64,000 nt of DNA, taken from contig CM038920.1 in the NCBI GenBank assembly GCA_021904315.1, forward strand, positions 5,146,001-5,210,000, given 5' to 3'. The notes below the pieces were generated by a model. That model saw only the letters and a program-made list of their open reading frames with translations. It had not been told where the DNA came from and made no database searches. This document shows, piece by piece, positions 48,087-56,289 of this stretch (within the stretch, counting starts at the first letter, position 1; every line of letters starts with the position of its first letter). The stretch is from Sphagnum magellanicum. Taxonomy: Eukaryota > Streptophyta > Sphagnopsida > Sphagnales > Sphagnaceae. The translations under genes and the position numbers were made by a program.

Positions 48087-48443
48087 GTGGGGGAATTCTT
48101 CCGAATTCTTGAACTAGAATTTCCAGTCAAAAGTTCCGAAAAAATTCTGCAACTCGCCACTTTCTCTCGGCAGAAGGATGAAACCCTCAAGATGCTTTAC
48201 AGGAGGCTTCTCAAACTCAAAGAGGATACCCAGAGCATCACCGACTTGGAAGCTGCCCACCGGTATCTTCGTTCTTTGGAAGGTACCCCAACACTCCATG
48301 CACAGGTTTTGCAACGAGTCTTTGCAGAATTTGGAGACTCGTACACTTTGCTGGATGTGTACAACATTTCCGAAAAGTTGGAACTGGCTCATGCACATTA
48401 TGAGGCCAGCACTATGAGGCCTCCATCACGTTCAAGGCCTTAA
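48087..48443 (+). CDS. Gag capsid part (retrotransposon gag domain)
   Basis: The open frame after the first stop really begins at 48,006; the ATG here is internal. LQLATFSRQKDETLKMLYRR and the following Leu-rich helices match the retrotransposon gag pattern (a block with F-x-R-x-x-E-T, then a LYRRLLKLKE-type helix). Ends at the TAA at 48,441, after which the frame continues into the nucleocapsid. Confidence 0.8.
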   Translation: MGEFFRILELEFPVKSSEKILQLATFSRQKDETLKMLYRRLLKLKEDTQSITDLEAAHRYLRSLEGTPTLHAQVLQRVFAEFGDSYTLLDVYNISEKLELAHAHYEASTMRPPSRSRP

Positions 48444-48497
48444 CCTACACAAGCTGCGCCAACTAGATCATCACATTCTTCTTCAAGGACTAAAGCG

Positions 48498-49868
48498 GTG
48501 CACACGGCTACACCCATCCTACCTTCTTGCAACTACTGTGGCAATCCTGCCCACAAAGCTAGTGAGTGCAACATTCCTTCTGAAGATCTCTTTTGTGATT
48601 ATTGTGGAAAAGAAGGACATCAGGAATCTGTCTGTTTTGCCAAGTTCCCAGAGCGGAAGCAACTTCGATTACAATGGCAAAATCTACCAGCATCTTCCGC
48701 TATCCCTCAACCAAAAGCCAAGGGACCTCAGCCTTCCACTCAGGCTTTGCCCACCAAGGGTAATTCCAACAAGAATGCTAAGAAGAAGGAGCACAATGCT
48801 GACAAGAGGGAGGTGCTTCAAGCCCATGCAATTCAAGTTCAGACTTTACAAAATGAACTCGAATCATTGAGGGCTCAACTTGCTAATCTAAAAGGCAAGT
48901 CTTCCCAACCAGCTGGTCATGCCCAACCTGTACAAGATTCAGGATCACGAGAGGGACCTCCTAGGTCGTTCTATGGCCTTCCACACGATGCCATGGTTGG
49001 GGAGTACGTTCTTTCCACTCCACACAATTCTAGTCTCACACCAGAATTTGCTACTTCTTTCTGCCCTTCCTACGTCGCAGCACAAGAAGCTAGTGTGGCA
49101 CCCAGAGTTTCTGCCACCAGGCAGGTAATTCAGACTGATGGACTTGCATCTGGTTCAAGTCCTCGTACCAGGGCTAGGGGAGCTCGAGCAGTCATGCCAC
49201 AATCTTTTCGTCCTCTCAACATGGAAGAAGAACGCACCTTGTTGGCGAGGGGGGAGGACACTACTATACCACAAGTTGTTAGGGCATCAAATTCTCGTGT
49301 CCCAGGAGTACATGTACATCAGGAAAACACACAATTTTCCACTAATCAACTTATGGAATGCCAACTTCAAATGCATGAAGTGGCGCAAAAGCTTGTGAGT
49401 ACACCATTGTTTAGTTTTCAAGATTTGAAGCTAAGCACCAAGGACATAATTGCAATCTTAGAGGATACCTTGAACATTACATCAGGTCCTTTACCAATCC
49501 TTGATCCACATGCTACAGAGGTCCCATCCAACAGCTTGGAAAGACATTCGATTGGCTCACATGTTGTAGATGGCGTTCGTAATCTGGTCACTAGTTCTAG
49601 CATGGCTAAACTAGTAGGCTTTCCTACCTCTGGTTTTACATTCACATATCAGAAGGGAGTTCAAAACACCTCACTTGTGGATTTGTTACTCAGCAAAGGT
49701 GTTGTGGATAGCCATGCTCTCCACAAAGTCTCTCATTCATTTCCGAAGGTGGTGCCTAGTGAGAGAACTTCCATCGCCACTGGAGTTACCATTGTCGACA
49801 ATACTGGGTCAGCAATCCAAGTGGGAGGACATACACCTAGAGTGGTACTTCTTGACACAGGTGCCTAA
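48498..49868 (+). CDS. Gag nucleocapsid (two CCHC knuckles), linker and protease start
   Basis: 456 residues. Two CX2CX4HX4C zinc knuckles sit at 48,528-48,569 (CNYCGNPAHKASEC) and 48,594-48,635 (CDYCGKEGHQESVC); they bind the element's RNA. A Lys-rich helix with heptad-like Leu follows (residues 110-135), then a long variable linker. The segment ends in the protease active-site motif VVLLDTGA, immediately before the TAA at 49,866. Confidence 0.85.
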   Translation: MHTATPILPSCNYCGNPAHKASECNIPSEDLFCDYCGKEGHQESVCFAKFPERKQLRLQWQNLPASSAIPQPKAKGPQPSTQALPTKGNSNKNAKKKEHNADKREVLQAHAIQVQTLQNELESLRAQLANLKGKSSQPAGHAQPVQDSGSREGPPRSFYGLPHDAMVGEYVLSTPHNSSLTPEFATSFCPSYVAAQEASVAPRVSATRQVIQTDGLASGSSPRTRARGARAVMPQSFRPLNMEEERTLLARGEDTTIPQVVRASNSRVPGVHVHQENTQFSTNQLMECQLQMHEVAQKLVSTPLFSFQDLKLSTKDIIAILEDTLNITSGPLPILDPHATEVPSNSLERHSIGSHVVDGVRNLVTSSSMAKLVGFPTSGFTFTYQKGVQNTSLVDLLLSKGVVDSHALHKVSHSFPKVVPSERTSIATGVTIVDNTGSAIQVGGHTPRVVLLDTGA

Positions 49869-49871
49869 CCA

Positions 49872-52800
49872 GTGATTCTTGGAGTTCAATTCGCCAAGAA
49901 GATGGGCATGCTTGACTCCAAACTACGGAAATCTATGTGGCAGATTTGCACCGCTAGTGGGAGCATAGAGGAGGTACTTGGGGAAAGCTCAGATTTGATT
50001 GCACTTAAGTTCAATGAAGGTACCAATCAGGAGCTTTGCTTACAGGTCAGATGTTTAGTCACCAATGCCACAAGTTATGATGTGCTCATTGGGCAAGAAG
50101 CCCTGTTTCCACCAGGTTTCACAATTGACAACTGGTTTGAACATGCGTACTACAGAGTGGATTGGGAAACTGATGGCCACCACTTGGGATACATACCCCT
50201 TGATTTACATGGGAACCATAGTCCTATGGCTCACCATTGCATGCTCAAGGAAGCACACACCATTTCCTACATCCAACAAGCTAGCCACGAATGGATAGAG
50301 GGAGATGAGGAGGAGATAGCTTACGTTCAAGCTACTAAAAGCTTGAAGGTGGTTCCTACTGACATCCAACATGGACCAGAGGTTTTACAAAGGTTCAAAG
50401 TAGCCCACAAGCCCTTGGTCAAAACTTTGTCTAGTTTTGAAAGTATGGAGAGCCATGGCGAACCGATTAAGCCATTACTTCGTCAGCTCATCACCTGGAC
50501 ACCACCTAAGGAAGGGATTACATTACTAGAGCTCTTTGGTGGTATTAGTACAGGTCTCGAAGCCCTACTACAGTCAGGGATGGTGGTTCGGAGGTATTTC
50601 TACGTAGACATTGATCCTATTGCAAGGCAAGTGGCGGCATCAAGAATGAGAGAATTCACAACAAGATTTCCGCAACAATTTGCAACTACCGCATGGAAGG
50701 CTAGTTTCACATTTTTGCCCTCTGACATACAACTAATTCAGAAGAAGCATATGGAATTACTTGGCCCTGTCGACCTCATCATTTCAGGTTGGGAGTGTCA
50801 AGGATTTTCAGCGGCTGGATTTGGAGAAGGCTTGAATGACACAAGATCTGGTCTTTTCACGGACATGGTACGATTGATCACTTGGGCTCAATCCATTTCT
50901 CCTACACTTGGGTATGTAATTGAGAACACTCCTTCTCAGCTTGATCAGAGGGAGAAAGTCCAGGAGCACTACACACTGGTCAAGCATTACCTTGGAGAGC
51001 CGCTCTTACTTGATGCGGCACAATGTGGTTCCTATGCGCACCGGCTGCGCAATTGGTGGACCAATTTGGCACCACTCTCAGTTCTACAGCTAGCTCTGAA
51101 ATACACTATCAGAGACCCCAACCTGCAGGTTTCTCACATATTGGATGATCAAAGTTCTTGCCAACCAGTTACAAGGCAAGAAAAACCTCCTTGGTTTCCT
51201 GCGAACACAATGGGAAAACCAAGAGGTGCTTGGCCCACCTTTGTCTCCTTCCCAGGAGCGCACGCCTTTCAGGGAGATGGGCCAGGCCTGGTGTATCGTC
51301 ATGCTTCAGCCACTTGGGATGAACCAAGCCCAGAAGAAAGAGAGAGGGCTATGGGGTTCCAAGCTGGCACTACTAGTCACACCAAGGTGACTAGATTGGA
51401 GCGTAATGCTCTACTAGGGAGAGGCATGGACCTGAACTCCCTTACATGGTTGTTGGTAACTTGTGTACTCTTTCAAATGTACATAACACCAACACTGACT
51501 CAATCAACTTGTAGTTCTAGTGATGCAACCACATGGCACCCCGACCAAGTACACTTGCCTATCTTCAACACTCTACATTTCACTCTCAGTGTTGGGGGGG
51601 AGGAGGTACCATGTAATTTGACTCAAGTTGTGTCTGATACACCTGGAGGTGCATCAGCTTCTGGAGAAACAATTACAACCTTCTACGAATCTACGCAGTT
51701 GGATAGTGGAGAACCCAATACACCAGGTTCTTCAAACACACTTTCCAACTCCATTCCATGTGTTTCCAACTACCCTTTCGTTATGGGGAACCAGCTCACC
51801 AAGAAGGAGAGAGACCAAGTCACAAACTTGCTAATTAAGTATGAGAATGTGTTTGCATTCTCAATGAAAGACTTAGGTAGGTGTAAGACCATGCAGTTCT
51901 CTATAAACCTTACAGATGAGACACCTGTCTATCGAAGGAGGCATAGGTTGAGCAAACATGAATGGGAACTGGTAGATGAAAGATGCAAAGAGCTCCATGA
52001 GGCCGGTCTCATTCAGCCATCAAGTTCTGATTTCGCAACCGTTACAGTAATGCCAGCAAAGAAAGATTCAGCTGGATTATGGACCGAGAAAAGGATGTGC
52101 GGGGATTATAGGCCTTTGAATCTAGTTACACCGCAGGATAGGTACCCCATGCCCATCCCTGAAGAATTGTTTGATAGCATTGGAGATTCAAACATCTTCA
52201 CAATTGTGGATCTGAGGCAAGGTTTCAACCAAATTGTGCTCGCTGAGAAGGATCGCAAGAAAACAGCATTCCATGGAAGCAACAAGTTATGGGAATGGCT
52301 TGTGATGCCTTTTGGATTGAAGAATGCACCTGTCTTCTTTCAACGAGTCATGGACCAGGTTCTCGAAGGGGCAGATTTCCTGAAGTGCTACATAGATGAC
52401 GTCCTGGTGCATAGCAAGGGACTCCTGCAACATTTGGTTCATCTCGAGGAGTTATTCAAGAGGCTCCATGAAGTCAATATGAAGATCCATCCTAAAAAGT
52501 GTGAGTTTGTTGTCACCTCAGTAATCTACCTTGGACATAGAATTTTGCCAAATGGTATTATGGCTCATTGGGCCAAAGTAGTAGCCATTTTGGAGATGCC
52601 CAATCCTACTGATGTTCACACGTTGAGGAGCTTCATTGGACTATGCAATTACTACAGAATTTATGTCCAAGATTTTAGTACTATTGCTCATCCTCTCTAT
52701 GCATTGTTAAAGAAGGATGTTGCTTGGACATGGAGTGATGAAGCTCAAGAAGCTTTCAACACACTCAAGGAAAAGCTTTCAGAGTTCCCCATTCTGAGAA

Positions 52801-53492
52801 GACCTGATTTCAACAAGGTTTTCATTCTACACACTGACTGGAGTGCTCTTGGTATTGGAGCTATTCTTGGCCAACTTGATGAGGAAGGCAAGGAATATGT
52901 TATCGCCTATGCATCTCGAAGCAACAACAAGGTTGAGAGCAACTACTCTTCATATGAGGGAGAGTGCCTTGCTGTTGTATGGGCCGTCATACATTTCAGG
53001 CCCTATCTTTATGGCACCAATTTCACTTTGTATACCGACCACCAGCCTATCAAGTGGTTGATGACCAATGATAAGCTTACTAGTAAGTTAGCTCGTTGGG
53101 CACTTATACTTCAAGAGTATGAGTTCAAGGTTATTCACCGACTTGGTATTACACATCAGAATGCGGATACCATGTCACGAAGACCCCTCACTACCTCTGA
53201 GGATTTTTCAAAAGCCAGGCAAGATTTTGACCAGATTCCAGGAGTACCTGTATCTGAGGCATCTAGTTATCTTGCACTATTGCAATGCAACTTGGTTGAG
53301 CAGCCCATTCTCGATATATGGGAGGACTTGGACACTCTGAGGTTTCTTCAACATGGGGAATACCCTCCCCAAGTTACGTCAAGTCAACGAGATCGCATAC
53401 AACAGCGGTCCAAACGCTATTCATGGAGGGACAATCACCTCGTCCGATGCTTACCACAAGGCGACAGAGTGGTTCCACCACCACATGAATGA
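49872..53492 (+). CDS. Pol: protease remainder, DNMT3-like DNA methyltransferase, reverse transcriptase, RNase H
   Basis: 1,206 residues. Residues 1-90 finish the aspartic protease (DVLIGQEAL). Residues 212-535 are a cytosine-5 methyltransferase: motif I LLELFGGISTGLEAL (217-231), a motif II-like FYVDIDPIA, motif IV GPVDLIISGWECQGFS with the candidate catalytic Cys309, motif VI YVIENTP with Glu351, motif VIII HRLRNWW, and C-terminal ERERAMGF and LLGRGMDLNSL. The LFGGISTG and LLGR signatures and the linear motif order resemble DNMT3/DRM more than CMT or MET1. Residue 308, before the Cys, is Glu where Pro is usual. Residues 680-945 are reverse transcriptase with YIDD at 840-843; RNase H follows with Asp989, the GECLAVVWA Glu and TDHQPIKWL. 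Confidence 0.92.
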   Translation: MILGVQFAKKMGMLDSKLRKSMWQICTASGSIEEVLGESSDLIALKFNEGTNQELCLQVRCLVTNATSYDVLIGQEALFPPGFTIDNWFEHAYYRVDWETDGHHLGYIPLDLHGNHSPMAHHCMLKEAHTISYIQQASHEWIEGDEEEIAYVQATKSLKVVPTDIQHGPEVLQRFKVAHKPLVKTLSSFESMESHGEPIKPLLRQLITWTPPKEGITLLELFGGISTGLEALLQSGMVVRRYFYVDIDPIARQVAASRMREFTTRFPQQFATTAWKASFTFLPSDIQLIQKKHMELLGPVDLIISGWECQGFSAAGFGEGLNDTRSGLFTDMVRLITWAQSISPTLGYVIENTPSQLDQREKVQEHYTLVKHYLGEPLLLDAAQCGSYAHRLRNWWTNLAPLSVLQLALKYTIRDPNLQVSHILDDQSSCQPVTRQEKPPWFPANTMGKPRGAWPTFVSFPGAHAFQGDGPGLVYRHASATWDEPSPEERERAMGFQAGTTSHTKVTRLERNALLGRGMDLNSLTWLLVTCVLFQMYITPTLTQSTCSSSDATTWHPDQVHLPIFNTLHFTLSVGGEEVPCNLTQVVSDTPGGASASGETITTFYESTQLDSGEPNTPGSSNTLSNSIPCVSNYPFVMGNQLTKKERDQVTNLLIKYENVFAFSMKDLGRCKTMQFSINLTDETPVYRRRHRLSKHEWELVDERCKELHEAGLIQPSSSDFATVTVMPAKKDSAGLWTEKRMCGDYRPLNLVTPQDRYPMPIPEELFDSIGDSNIFTIVDLRQGFNQIVLAEKDRKKTAFHGSNKLWEWLVMPFGLKNAPVFFQRVMDQVLEGADFLKCYIDDVLVHSKGLLQHLVHLEELFKRLHEVNMKIHPKKCEFVVTSVIYLGHRILPNGIMAHWAKVVAILEMPNPTDVHTLRSFIGLCNYYRIYVQDFSTIAHPLYALLKKDVAWTWSDEAQEAFNTLKEKLSEFPILRRPDFNKVFILHTDWSALGIGAILGQLDEEGKEYVIAYASRSNNKVESNYSSYEGECLAVVWAVIHFRPYLYGTNFTLYTDHQPIKWLMTNDKLTSKLARWALILQEYEFKVIHRLGITHQNADTMSRRPLTTSEDFSKARQDFDQIPGVPVSEASSYLALLQCNLVEQPILDIWEDLDTLRFLQHGEYPPQVTSSQRDRIQQRSKRYSWRDNHLVRCLPQGDRVVPPPHE
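50500..51480 (+). other. Cytosine-5 DNA methyltransferase domain inside pol
   Basis: This entry marks the captured domain. It replaces what is normally a short protease-RT spacer, so it would be made as part of the polyprotein and possibly released by the protease. The captured piece has only the catalytic core, without the PWWP or ADD modules of host DNMT3 enzymes or the UBA domains of DRM. Retrotransposons with captured cytosine methyltransferases have been reported in dinoflagellates and charophyte algae, so the principle has precedent. Presence in this element family and genome is what the sequence shows. Confidence 0.9.
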
Positions 53493-53585
53493 CATGGTCT
53501 TATTCAAAAAGTACACTCGGAGCTTGGACACTTTGGAGTTAAGCGTACTTACAGCCTTCTCGTTCCTCATTACCATTGGAGAGGT

Positions 53586-54761
53586 ATGTATGCTCAAGTC
53601 CGAGACATCATTGCTAGGTGCGAACAATGTGATAGAGTGAGAACTTCTTTTTCCTCTCGACAGCTCACACTTTCTCCACTCCCTATTCAGGGCATGTTCT
53701 ATCGTTGGTCATGTGATTTAGCTGGAGAGTTACCACAAACCTCTAGGGGTAATGTTTACATCATGATTATGATTGAGCATTTTTCAAAGTGGGTTGAGCT
53801 TGTTGCGTTACCAGACAAATCATCACACAGCACCAGCCAGGCTTTCTTACAACAAGTTTTAAGTAGATTTGGGGCTTGTGCTGAGTGCCTTACTGATCAA
53901 GGATCAGAATTCAGGGGAGAATTCAAAGACCTACTTGACCATGCTCTCATTGACCATCGTCGAATTTCAAGAGATCATCCCCAAGCTGATGGCCTTGCAG
54001 AAAGGATGGTTCAAACGCGCAAGAAAGGATTTCGGAAGATTTGCCTCACTAAGAACAAAGAGGATTGGGACCTGGCCCTCCCTTACATCGCCATGGGTTA
54101 CAGGATGTCCAAACACGCCTCTTTATCTCATTTCTCTCCTTACTTTTTACTTTTTGGGAGGCACCCCATTCCACCCTCTTCCATTACTGCTCAAATGGAC
54201 CAGGTTGTGGATTTGGATTCCCCAGCCACTTGGGCTAGGGTCATTGCAGAAAGGGCTGCTCTATTCAGGAGGGTTATGCCCATGGCCATGGAAAACTTGT
54301 CCATTGCACAACATCGAGACACCTTACGGTATGCACACACACGAGGTGGTAGTTACAAACCTAAGGTGAGACAATTTGATGTTGGTGATTTTGTGTATCT
54401 TCAGCGACAACCCACTGACACTTTAGACACTTCTTCTGGTCGCACTATTTTGAGGATTAAGGCAATCAGGCCTTCAGGTGTGTTGGAGCTACAAAGAGCT
54501 GACGGACGCACAATTCGGGATCATTCCAAAAATTGTGCGCCTTGCCACCTACCAAACTTGGACCCTACCATCATCACGTCGACTTGGATTCCTCCACTTG
54601 ATTATCCATGTCAGGTATGTCAGAGGACGGACGATGCTAATCAGATGCTGCTTTGCGACAATTGTAATGGTGGATACCATCTCTTTTGCCTCAAGCCGGA
54701 ACTCACTCAAGTTCCTGCCGGCAATTGGTACTGTTTATCATGCTCTCCTACAGCACCTTGA
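53586..54761 (+). CDS. Integrase with C-terminal PHD finger
   Basis: The open frame starts at 53,493, just after the TGA; the ATG here is internal. The zinc-binding module is HSELGHFG (His pair) with CEQC. The catalytic core has WSCDLAG (Asp), LTDQGSEF (Asp) and QADGLAERM (Glu), the DDE triad that joins cDNA to the target. An SH3-like C-terminal region follows (VGDFVYLQRQ). The last 50 residues form a C4HC3 PHD finger (CQVC, CDNC, YHLFC, GNWYCLSC). The usual plant chromovirus chromodomain is absent. Ends at TGA 54,759. Confidence 0.92.
   Translation: MYAQVRDIIARCEQCDRVRTSFSSRQLTLSPLPIQGMFYRWSCDLAGELPQTSRGNVYIMIMIEHFSKWVELVALPDKSSHSTSQAFLQQVLSRFGACAECLTDQGSEFRGEFKDLLDHALIDHRRISRDHPQADGLAERMVQTRKKGFRKICLTKNKEDWDLALPYIAMGYRMSKHASLSHFSPYFLLFGRHPIPPSSITAQMDQVVDLDSPATWARVIAERAALFRRVMPMAMENLSIAQHRDTLRYAHTRGGSYKPKVRQFDVGDFVYLQRQPTDTLDTSSGRTILRIKAIRPSGVLELQRADGRTIRDHSKNCAPCHLPNLDPTIITSTWIPPLDYPCQVCQRTDDANQMLLCDNCNGGYHLFCLKPELTQVPAGNWYCLSCSPTAP
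54609..54743 (+). other. PHD finger fused to integrase
   Basis: Spacing C-X2-C-X11-C-X2-C-X4-H-X2-C-X14-C-X2-C, with the diagnostic Trp two residues before the seventh ligand and the CLKPELTQVP loop typical of PHDs. PHD fingers read the histone H3 tail. No Trp is seen at the CDxC-xxW position common in H3K4me3 binders, and acidic DD precedes MLLCD. This looks more like readers of unmodified H3K4 (inference from motif comparison). It could steer integration or bring the methyltransferase to chosen chromatin. Confidence 0.88.
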
Positions 54762-54802
54762 TTCCTACTCAGACCATGCCACGCTTTTCCTGGCTCAGGT
54801 CT

Positions 54803-54811
54803 GGGGGGGAA
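54803..54811 (+). promoter_or_regulatory. Candidate polypurine tract
   Basis: GGGGGGGAA, 42 bp after the stop codon. It is in the place where the plus-strand primer of reverse transcription lies in Ty3/gypsy elements, just before the 3' LTR. No LTR-like TGTCATG follows it directly. Confidence 0.5.
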
Positions 54812-54963
54812 TACATGAGAATTTCATCTCAGCCTCCCTTGTGCTTTGTGTATATATGTGTGTGCATGCATCTCTTTTTAGTTGATTAGTTTCTACCTTT
54901 AATTGGTTTTAGGCTGTTTGTTTAGTAGAGTTTCCTACGGATTCACACCTTTACGACACTGTA

Positions 54964-54988
54964 TGTCACGACACTACACGTCACGACA
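54964..54988 (+). repeat. Possible 25-bp stub of a 3' LTR
   Basis: TGTCACGACACTACACGTCACGACA starts like the element's 5' end (TGTCATG) and ends with its complement (CACGACA), next to the GGAG duplication. It could be an LTR with nearly all of its interior deleted. Alternatively the 3' end belongs to a different family. A loosely similar GTGTGTCACGGGTCACTCCC lies at 47,237-47,256. Confidence 0.35.
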
Positions 54989-54992
54989 GGAG

Positions 54993-55500
54993 GCTTTTTG
55001 TTATCTTCTGCGACTAAAAAAAAAGCAACCAAGGATGATGATAAGTTAGGATCCCAACTCATCGTCATCTTCTGTAATTGAAGAAAAAACTAAAAAACAA
55101 CAACGAACCAAGAGTCGTCATCTTTTGTAAGTGAAGGAAAAAAACTAAGAGATGATGACAAGTCGAAAGGCTTGTCATCATCTCTTGCAACCCAAAAGAA
55201 AGCAACATCAAGGTTTTTTTTCTTGGGTTATAGAAGAGGAAGGCTCATCATCCTCTTTTGGTTTTTTGTGTTTTTTTTTTTTTTTTTTTGTTGAGTTGTA
55301 AAAGACGATGACGAGTTGAGAGGCTCGTCATTGTCTTTTGCAATGTAAGAAAAAAAAAAACACAAGACAAAGAGGAGGTGTGCTCGTCGTTGTCTTCTGC
55401 CTTGGTTTCATAAAAGACCAAAAGACGACAACAAACATTGCATTCATCATCATCTTCTACCCTAGTCTAGTAAGAATAGTAGAAGATGAAACGAGTGTAA
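54993..55500. repeat. About 60-bp minisatellite, right copy (part 2)
   Basis: Continuation of the array broken at 45,865. The sequence after the GGAG duplication (AGGCTTTTTGTTATCTTCTG) is the complement of 8,043-8,065, so the insertion site can be reconstructed exactly from the empty left arm. Confidence 0.75.
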
Positions 55501-55579
55501 CATTTGAAATCATCTTTTCTACAAGGGGATAAGATTGAAAAATAAACAAAGAAAAAAAAAATTGATGTACACTTGCCAC

Positions 55580-55880
55580 AAATGCATAGGTTATCTTTTG
55601 GAGCAGCATCTTCTGCAGCACTACTTTAGTAACATCTTTTGTCACAACATCTTCTACAACATCTCTTCAACACCGCTTCTGTAGCACCGTCTTTTGCAAC
55701 ACCACTTTGACACTGCTTTTGCAGCATCATTTTCTATAGCACCATTTCAACATCACTTCTACACATTGATTTTGCAACAATGTTTGATTACGCTTTGATG
55801 TTACAACAACATTAAGTTTCTATGTTGTAGCAACACTTGGTTCCTAATCGCTCCTAATCACTTAACAACTCCTTTTCTTG
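55580..55880. repeat. Degenerate short tandem repeat, right copy
   Basis: Inverted counterpart of 7,140-7,500 (TTTTGCAACATCACTTC-type units). Non-coding. Confidence 0.5.
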
Positions 55881-56289
55881 TTTGGCTACATTTAAATTTC
55901 GACTACAACAATGTTCCTATTGTGTGAGGAAAACCACATTCTATTGTAGTAGTCTCTTAACTCTAAGCACCTTTATTGGCTAACTATGGTTTTTATATGC
56001 ATTGTTATCTAACCCTCCAGTTACCATGCTTCATGTGCTCTCTTGTACATGTATATCCATCTATACTTATGTCTTTCCTTTGTTTAATGACTTTGGTGGG
56101 ATTCGGTTCTCCTTCTTGTCACTAAAAGGATGCCTTCCATGAAATTTGATGTTCCACAATTAGGGGTAGGCTTCATATCATCCATTCATGCCATTAACTA
56201 CCCATTCCATGTATACTTTTGAGGAATTGATCAACTTTTAGGACTTGGATCCATCCTATATCTCCCAAAGTTGATTTTTGTTAGATATG

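Larger units (their letters stand above)
47352..54761 (+). pseudogene. Gag-Pol polyprotein gene, one frame with four stops
   Basis: 2,469 codons without any frameshift, from ATG at 47,352 (context ACACCATGTCC) to TGA at 54,759. Internal stops: TAA 48,003, TAA 48,441, TAA 49,866 and TGA 53,490. The 49,866 stop falls immediately after the protease DTGA motif, and the 53,490 stop within the sequence leading to the integrase zinc-binding module. Neither is a natural gag/pol boundary. Each is one C-to-T step from CAA (Gln) or CGA (Arg). The segments between stops are entered separately below. Confidence 0.85.
45866..54988 (+). mobile_element. Ty3/gypsy retrotransposon with DNMT3-like methyltransferase and PHD finger
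   Basis: 9,123 bp, starting TGTCATG and ending CACGACA, flanked by GGAG on both sides (45,862-45,865 and 54,989-54,992). The left arm has the empty site with one GGAG. Domain order in one frame: gag, two CCHC knuckles, protease (DTGA), cytosine-5 methyltransferase, reverse transcriptase (YIDD), RNase H, integrase (HHCC and DDE), PHD finger. Protease-RT-RNase H-integrase order defines Ty3/gypsy. There is no chromodomain; the PHD finger sits in its place. Four in-frame stops disable it. It is present only in the right arm, so it arrived after the inverted duplication. A full 3' LTR is missing. Confidence 0.93.

Noticed and set aside
47352..53492. Alternative genetic code (TAA read as Gln) or programmed readthrough of the gag-pol stops
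   Set aside because: The stops fall inside the protease motif and before the integrase zinc module, one is TGA, and the PAH genes end at normal stops. Simple decay is sufficient.
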